64,000 nucleotides of DNA, from contig JAWNZC010000469.1 in the NCBI GenBank assembly GCA_035771165.1, positions 2,655,001 through 2,719,000 on the forward strand, written 5' to 3'. The stretch's first letter is position 1. The number at the start of each line of letters is the position of its first letter. Positions 57,809 to 64,000 of this stretch are shown here, piece by piece. Source of the stretch: Paragorgia papillata. Its lineage: Eukaryota > Cnidaria > Anthozoa > Scleralcyonacea > Coralliidae. Both the position numbers and the translations under genes were made by a program. The notes under the pieces were generated by a model, which worked only from the letters and a program-made list of their open reading frames with translations, searched no databases and was not told where the DNA came from.

Positions 57809-59927
57809 GTACATAAACGTGTTTAAAAATAAGCCGTTAAAATGTTGTTTTTCTACCTCGTAAAAACATATAACAAACTGCGAGAAATGCCTCTTAACAG
57901 ACTTAAGTTAAAATCAAATAATTTTCCAAAAGGCTTCTGGAGGAATCGCGTTTTCCGTTCGGAATATTTTTGAGTTGGTGCTCTCCTTTTGAAATTTCTA
58001 GATCCGCTCCTAAGAGCTTTAGTTTGTGATGTTTTCTGTGTGCTGTTGCACTGTTTTAAATTTTTGTTAAACTTTTTTTTTTTTTTTCTTGTTTTTCTTT
58101 ACTCTGTAAGAGTTAGAACTGGGATTATATAGAGTAAGGGTTATAAGACAACGTTTTAGGGTTGGTTGGGATAAGATTTTGTTCAACGACATGACCTAGG
58201 TTCTTTATAAGCGTAAACAATTGAGTGCTGCGTACGTAGTGTTTTGGATAATAGTAAAGTGAAAAGGTAGCAAACTGCCGAGATTTCAGAAACGAAATAC
58301 TGACGTTTCGAGCGCAGCCCTGCATCAGAGTTTACTTAAGAAAACTGATAAAGGGTTCCACTCGAACTGACATCAGTTATTCGTTACTGTCATAAAAGTC
58401 TCTGCTCGAAACATCAGTTTTTCGTTTTTAAAATCTCGTCAGCTTGCCATCTTTTCGTTTTATTAAGCCTGTTTTCCAGTCATCGCAGAAACTGGCTTGC
58501 AGCTCGCAGCGAGTACTTGCATCTAATTAAAAAGAAGTCAGAGTGAAAAACAAGCACTGTGAGTTAGTATTAATTAGATGTAAGTACTCGCATTGAGCTG
58601 CGAGTCAATTTCTGCCATGACTGGAAAAGAGGCTTTATAGGTTCTGCTTAGTCTGCTTCGCAGAGATCTCTTCGGCTCCAACACAAGCAATAGCAGGTTT
58701 AGAATATAGAGGGCCTTATAGGCAATGTAGAAAACTATAAATACAAATCGAAAATGTTTAAAAGGTTGGTGTACTGCTGAATTGAAATACTCATTAAAGA
58801 GGACTAACGTTTTTAGCGTAGGTCCTTCGTCAAAAAGAAATTTGTACTGAAATAAACGTATATAGAATATTCTTTTAAATTTCACGGCACTATTTCTTTC
58901 TCTCCATCCCCCCCCCCCCCCCCCCCCCTCTCTCTCTCTCTGATGAAGGATCTTCGCTCAAAACGGTTAGACCTGCTTCGTGAGTATATTTCAGCTGTAC
59001 ACCAACTTTTTAAAAGAATCCCACAACTGTTTGAACAAATAGACATGAAAATGTTGGCAATGTCGTCTATCTTGAAAATGCGTTGAATTTTATCATTTTA
59101 CCATCTTGAATGATGACGTGAAATGGCTGCAAGCGAAGAGCAGCATGACTACTAGACGTGATTGTTGAAAAAGATTATATTTCGATGGCTTCAGACTGAC
59201 TTTTTCTCATAATAAGAAGCATAATGACCTTTTGATTTAAAACTGATCTAAGATTAGAGAATTAGGATTAGAGGGTTAGGATTAGTATTGTCACAATGTC
59301 ACTGTGAGGTCAGTAAACCAATTTCTTCCCTGGTTGTTTTCGTGTTTTATTCAACTCTTTTTCATCGGTGGATATTCCCAGTGAGGAGTAAAATCGTCTG
59401 GCGTTAGCCCAGAGTAAAATACGTAAGACTTGAGAGTCGAATGCCGCTTAGAAATGGTTAAGAGAAAGGTGTGAAAGTTAACTTTTTTTCCTCTAAAACG
59501 TTTTCCAGTGTAGATTTGTGCTTCCTTCTAGTTCCTTGCATAGCTCTAGTGTCAGTGCTGATAATTGAAAAGTTGTTTTTTTAACATTTGCAGCGTGTCT
59601 GTATCTGCCATCCGGAGAAAAATTAGATTTACCGTAAAAAGTGCAAACTTAATCCAAATTAGAATTTCGGAACTTACTAGGACAAATATTTCTTCGCTCC
59701 TGAGAACTTTGAACTAATACTTTTCAATACTAAAGCCTAACACCAGGGCTGAGGAAAGAACTCAAGAATAAAACACAAATCTACACCGCAAAATGTTTTA
59801 GAAAGGAAAGATATAATTTTTTATAGCTTTTTCCTATCAGGTCACGTCAAATTTCGATGTTCCAGACTTTTAGTTTTAGATAAATTTTTTAAAAAACAAA
59901 AACATTAAAACATATCTAGCAGTCATT

Positions 59928-60163
59928 AGCGAGGTTCAGATTACACTTCCACTACCTCTAGCGCTACCGTAAATGTGGTTAAGCTGGTGTAATGTTCGTT
60001 TTTTCGTCCTGTAGTCGTAGTTGGTTTTAATCCTAGTGCAAAAAGAAAGCGTTTTACGCTACTAGGTGTGAGACCTGCGAGCATTACTGAACGTAAAAAC
60101 AATATTTAACATGCTTAATTATATTTATGGTAGTGGTAGTGGAAGTGTGATCTGAACCTCGCT
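59928..60163. mobile_element. 236-bp MITE with AGCGAGGTTCAG ends and ATT duplication
   Basis: Inverted ends agcgaggttcagattacact and complement, flanked by ATT at 59925-59927 and 60164-60166. The other R units read agtcattgacag, confirming the empty site and a 3-bp duplication. Superfamily unassigned. Confidence 0.8.
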
Positions 60164-60247
60164 ATTGACAGTCGTGCTACTATTTAGTTTGACGTCATTT
60201 GACGTCATTGTTCAAGATGGCGCCACTCGTGGTGAAATTAGCTTATA

Positions 60248-61339
60248 CCAGTGAACTCGATGACGATGTAAGTTAAAATGTGATACCTGGAACGCTAACG
60301 AAGGACCAAAAAGTGAGGCAAAAAGTTCCAGGCCCCTGCGCGGTTTGCAGGTACGATTCAGTCTCCCACAAAACGTTTTTTACACGGCCGCCCGTCTTGA
60401 GCGAACTGCGAAGGCTCGAAAAGGTTTGAAAAAATTATTTATCAAATTATTTTGTCAGACTAAACGTGCATTTAATGGTTTCCCATTGTTGTGCAGTGCT
60501 GTTGTTGTTTTATTTACTGTATAGCAGTCCGAAATTATACAGTAAATTAAGCTCGGGTCTCGGGATGAAAATAGGCTGAGAAAACAGACGTCCTTTTGCT
60601 GGCTATGATGAAAACAGCCAGCTAAAAAGGTGAGAACAAGAGTGAGAAAGCTATTGTTGTACGAGTAAGTTTGAAGACGTATTGATACTTGATATCCAAT
60701 GTCATTTTCTTATTTCTGCTCCTTTATTCTTTGTTCGAATGTGTTAAACGGCATTATGATATTTTAAGAAATAACTGACAACTATTTATTTTTCACGTTT
60801 ACTCATGGCTAGTTGTTGTTTTCGGTACGAATGCGGAATGCTTTTTAAACAAAATGACACTGTTGGAACTGGTACTAACCTAAACGGCATATTCTATACT
60901 AAGTTTGTGTTGATTTTTTGTATCGTCTTCGGAGTGACGAAACTCTAATATATATGGTTTATAATTATAACGAAAATTTGATTTAATTTCTTCACTGACA
61001 AACTTCGTGCACGTTTTGTAAAGACAATGACTTTTACTATAGCAACAAATAGACATATCACTGCATAATCAGTTCGGCAGCATAGCACAACCAATCAAAA
61101 TTTAAAAAGCACGTTTAGCAAAGCGTGATAAAATGATTCAATAAATAATTTTTCAAACCTTTTCGAGTCTTCGCAGTTCGCTCAAGACCGGTGGTCGTGT
61201 AAAAAACATTTTGTGGGAGACTGAATCGTACCTGCAAACCGCGCAGGGGCCTGGAACTTTTTGCCTCACTTTTTGCCCCCCGAATGACTGGACGTTAGCG
61301 TTCCAGGTATCACATTTTAACTTACATCGAGTTCACTGG
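60248..61339. mobile_element. 1.09-kb TIR element with CTTATA duplication
   Basis: Inverted repeats of roughly 200 bp start CCAGTGAACTCGATG and include ctgcgcggtttgcaggtacg. A 6-bp CTTATA flanks both ends (60242-60247, 61340-61345), and R unit 5 shows the empty site agcttatactcgc. The interior of about 650 bp has no transposase ORF, so it is non-autonomous. The superfamily is not clear from a 6-bp duplication. Confidence 0.85.
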
Positions 61340-61526
61340 CTTATACTCGCACATAATCTTTTTGAAAAGTAAATTATTTTTAAATTTCTTACAAGGCATT
61401 TTCAAAATAGACGAAGACGTTGACAACGTTTTGATGCCAACTTGTTCAAATAGTCGGAGATGCCTTTTTGACATTTTCGATTGGATTTTGATATGAGCGT
61501 GCGTAATGTGTTATCAGCAGTATTAC

Positions 61527-61834
61527 TCAGTAAAATACTTCTATTTCAGTTGGAGTAAAGATGCGACTTCCAGCCAGAAGAGATTGGGTTTGTGCAGAGC
61601 CAGGTTGGTATCCTGGGGGTAATTGATATGTGTTGCCAAGGTAGGAGTATGATACTTGATTGTGATTGGAGTTATCACTGATGACGAAATCATGACCTCC
61701 AAAGGTTGGTCCATCGCTAGGACGGCTGTAGATTGCACATTGCTTGTCGTGAACGTCGCATTTGAATGCAGGTATGTCGTCTTTATTTTTTAACGAAAAC
61801 AAAAACGAGGAGTTGGACTGTTTATAACCTTGAC
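61527..61834 (-). CDS. Copy F: exon 3 (TLDc C-terminal half), gene continues right
   Basis: Phase-1 exon after acceptor tttcag. 308 bp with SLKNKDDIPAFKCDV, HDFVISDNSN, PPGYQPGS, QSLLAGS and terminal EIEVFY plus stop at 61527. Exons 1 and 2 must lie beyond 64000. The glycine-rich loop is shorter than in B and D (as in E), and several loop residues are unique to this copy. Confidence 0.85.
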
Positions 61835-64000
61835 CTGAAATAAAATGTAAAACATTTACTCCATGTGTTCATCATATTTTCCTTTACTTCATCATTGACT
61901 TTAAAAAACATTTTAAACCAAAACAAAGAAAATTTTTAAAACAGTTCTGTCATTGAATTCTCTTGAATGTACAGTTTTAGCAGAACATTATAATTTTCTA
62001 CATGTTTGATATAAAATACAGAAATATAGAAAAAAAATTCAACTTCTAAAAACTAAAGTAAGGTTTCATTTGTTTCAAGTGTATATTTACTACTAAATAT
62101 ACTAATATGCTGTAATTACAATTAAATATACTATTATAATTATTTTTTTCACTACTCTAAATTATTTTATTGTTATAGTCAAAATGGAAATACCTTCCCA
62201 CTTCTTCTTCTGTAGTTTGTTGTGTATTACTGTATTTCTGTAGCCACTACCGAAGCATGCGAAAAATGTTGGTTGAAAACTGTACATATAAATTGTATAA
62301 TTTAGCTTTAAATGGCATTTATTGATAATACAATGGATATTTATCCCAAATTGATACCAACAGACAAATATACATCAAGAATTGGTAACTTTTATCACTA
62401 GACTTTCCTCACACTTCAGTAGCAGCTACAGAAATACAGTAATACACAACCAACTACAGAAGTGGAAGTGGGAAGGTATTTTCATATTGACTGTGCAAAT
62501 TTAATATTTTTTCTAAATTATCATGTGTGGTCCTGATTCAAACTTGAATACTAAACTATCAGGAAGTCACTGCATTTTTCATTTTTACCGAAATATCAAT
62601 ATTTTGGCCTATAAATGAAAATATTTTTATGACTTTTTGAATCTTGTGCTGCAACCTATGCTGTTAACCCATTGCTACCTAGGATGTCTGAGGGTTCTCC
62701 TTTTGATGAGTAAAATCAATCTGGTATTAGCCAGCTAGAGTGAAACAATAAAAGTGTCATTTTGACTGCCTCAGGTATCCATTAGGTTTGATGTAAAAAG
62801 GAAATTGGATGTATTTTATCTGCCAACAGACTATAAACATATTTCATTTTTGAAAATGTAGAATACTTAACATCAGACACCTCCACAGAGATAAAATCTT
62901 AATCCAGGATAGCCTGGGTAGCTTGTGTATTAAGGCTTGGGTGCTTGGCATGCTTTTACCCATGCAGCAGTCCTACAGATGGACACTTTGAAAAATGTTT
63001 GAACAGTGACTTTTAGCATGAACAACCTCAGCAAAATATCATCTTCAAACAACAACAACAAAGGTTTTTCCCTTTCTGATGTTTGTTGATTTCTGTCAGC
63101 TGTTGTTTTTTACTCGGGCTACCTGTGGTAGAACGAGTCTAGGTTTCAGCTCCGTTTGTTTTTATTTTTTTCACCACACAAAATTGCAAAATTGTGCAAT
63201 ACCTCCCATATATGGAGCCTAGACTTCGAGTGTTCGATCGCTTTGAAAATTCATCGACAGTCATGTTCCTATTCTGTGGAACTTTGTATCAAGCACATCA
63301 CTGATCAACCATATAAGCAACTTATTTGGAAAACCTACAAACAATTTCCTCAAAGGTAATAAAGCTGGCCGAAGCTGTTGTATCCAAGTGGCAACTGAAC
63401 AACCGAGAACGATATACAGTATATTTTTCTCATGGCTAACAATCTGGATCTTTATATTGGCACTGCGATGTTCATAGGTTTTCCACTTGGCTTACAAAAT
63501 CCAAGATGTGAGAACACAAGGAACATTCATGAAGATGACAGACTTTGAGGAAACAGTTTGTTGACATAATTACTAAACAAGTTTTATATTTGTTATGCTG
63601 AGTAGGAAGCTTGTATACACAATTACACATGTATGTAATAGATAAAGCATGAGCAGTCGATCTGTATCTGATTTCCAAGGCGAGCTGGAAGTGAGCCGTA
63701 GTAAATCACATATAGATTGGCTGCGAATGCTTTATCGTACTTATCAAATGGACGCATCTAAATAGCCATGTTTTCAAACTATTTTTCAAATTGGAGTGAT
63801 TTTAGCTAAGTAAATTGAGGGAAAAGTTTATGTAAGCTTAAAATCAGGACAAATCTGTATGCGATTTACAGGTATTGATTAAACATTAATTTATTTTGAA
63901 TTTTCGTTATGAATTATTAATGAATTTGATATGTTCTATGTACCATTTGTGTTTTTACCGACTGTTGCTTGTCTTGAGTTTGAGATGGGCGATGGACAGT
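61835..64000 (-). other. Copy F intron 2 (partial)
   Basis: D/E/F-type intron with the old MITE at 62176-62492, colinear with E up to the window end. No exon 2 within the window. Confidence 0.7.

Larger units (their letters stand above)
57369..60247. repeat. R unit 7 (spacer downstream of copy F)
   Basis: Lacks the first about 300 bp of the unit: it starts ttacactgctaaataac directly after the minisatellite. Contains the MITE at 57473-57808, the hairpin at 58460-58639, the poly-C/CT tract at 58909-58939 and the TIR element at 59928-60163. Confidence 0.8.

Noticed and set aside
61139..61345. Inverted sequences at 60.25-60.45 and 61.14-61.34 kb as a retroviral LTR pair
   Set aside because: They are inverted, not direct, and flanked by a 6-bp duplication, so this is a TIR DNA element.

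Overview
This is eukaryotic, intron-bearing, AT-rich DNA from an animal genome, most likely a cnidarian (probably an anthozoan such as a stony coral or anemone). That call is an inference. It rests on the style of the RING/B-box/TLDc genes, the abundance of MITE-like and LINE debris, and the spliced gene structure. There is no operon structure and I recognise no rRNA, tRNA or CRISPR feature.

The window is a head-to-tail tandem array of one gene family, all on the minus strand. Each gene has three coding exons. Exon 1 encodes RING + two B-boxes + coiled coil, a TRIM-type N-terminus. Exon 2 encodes the first half of a TLDc domain and exon 3 the second half. All introns are phase 1. Copies from left to right: A (7272..3025, exon 3 truncated), B (20700..16270, intact), C (30583..28785, pseudogene without exon 3), D (42669..38344, intact), E (52979..47037, intact but with a diverged coiled coil) and F (only exon 3 at 61834..61527; the rest lies beyond the right edge).

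The duplicated unit, read along the plus strand, is: a gene-less spacer of about 2-2.9 kb (called the R unit here), exon 3, a long intron 2 containing an old MITE, exon 2, a short intron 1, exon 1, a conserved upstream region with an ISRE-like motif, a CCA/TCA-type minisatellite, then the next R unit. Seven R units are present, one of them (33.3-34.5 kb) without its own gene.

Later insertions tell the copies apart. They are: a broken LINE in the minisatellite upstream of A; a mosaic of unrelated repeats at 10.1-13.85 kb; three copies of a TAA-flanked MITE that carries a TA-flanked MITE inside it (21.6, 34.7 and 43.5 kb); a 1.95-kb terminal-inverted-repeat element plus the last two exons of a DHX16/PRP2-like RNA helicase replacing the 3' end of copy C (25.3-28.7 kb); a hAT transposase remnant (31.4 kb); a 2.8-kb insertion upstream of E carrying a broken ORF with a 2A-type motif and a cysteine-protease-like region (53.18-55.96 kb); a G/C-skewed minisatellite in intron 1 of E; and two TIR elements in the R unit of F (59.9 and 60.2-61.3 kb).

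If expressed, the intact genes would make proteins of about 560-566 aa that couple a putative ubiquitin-ligase N-terminus to a TLDc domain. Copy-specific amino-acid changes cluster in exon 3, copies D and E share a B-box-2 tract that looks like gene conversion, and all five visible upstream regions carry the same GAAACCGAAA element. Together these suggest a rapidly evolving, possibly stress- or immunity-related family.
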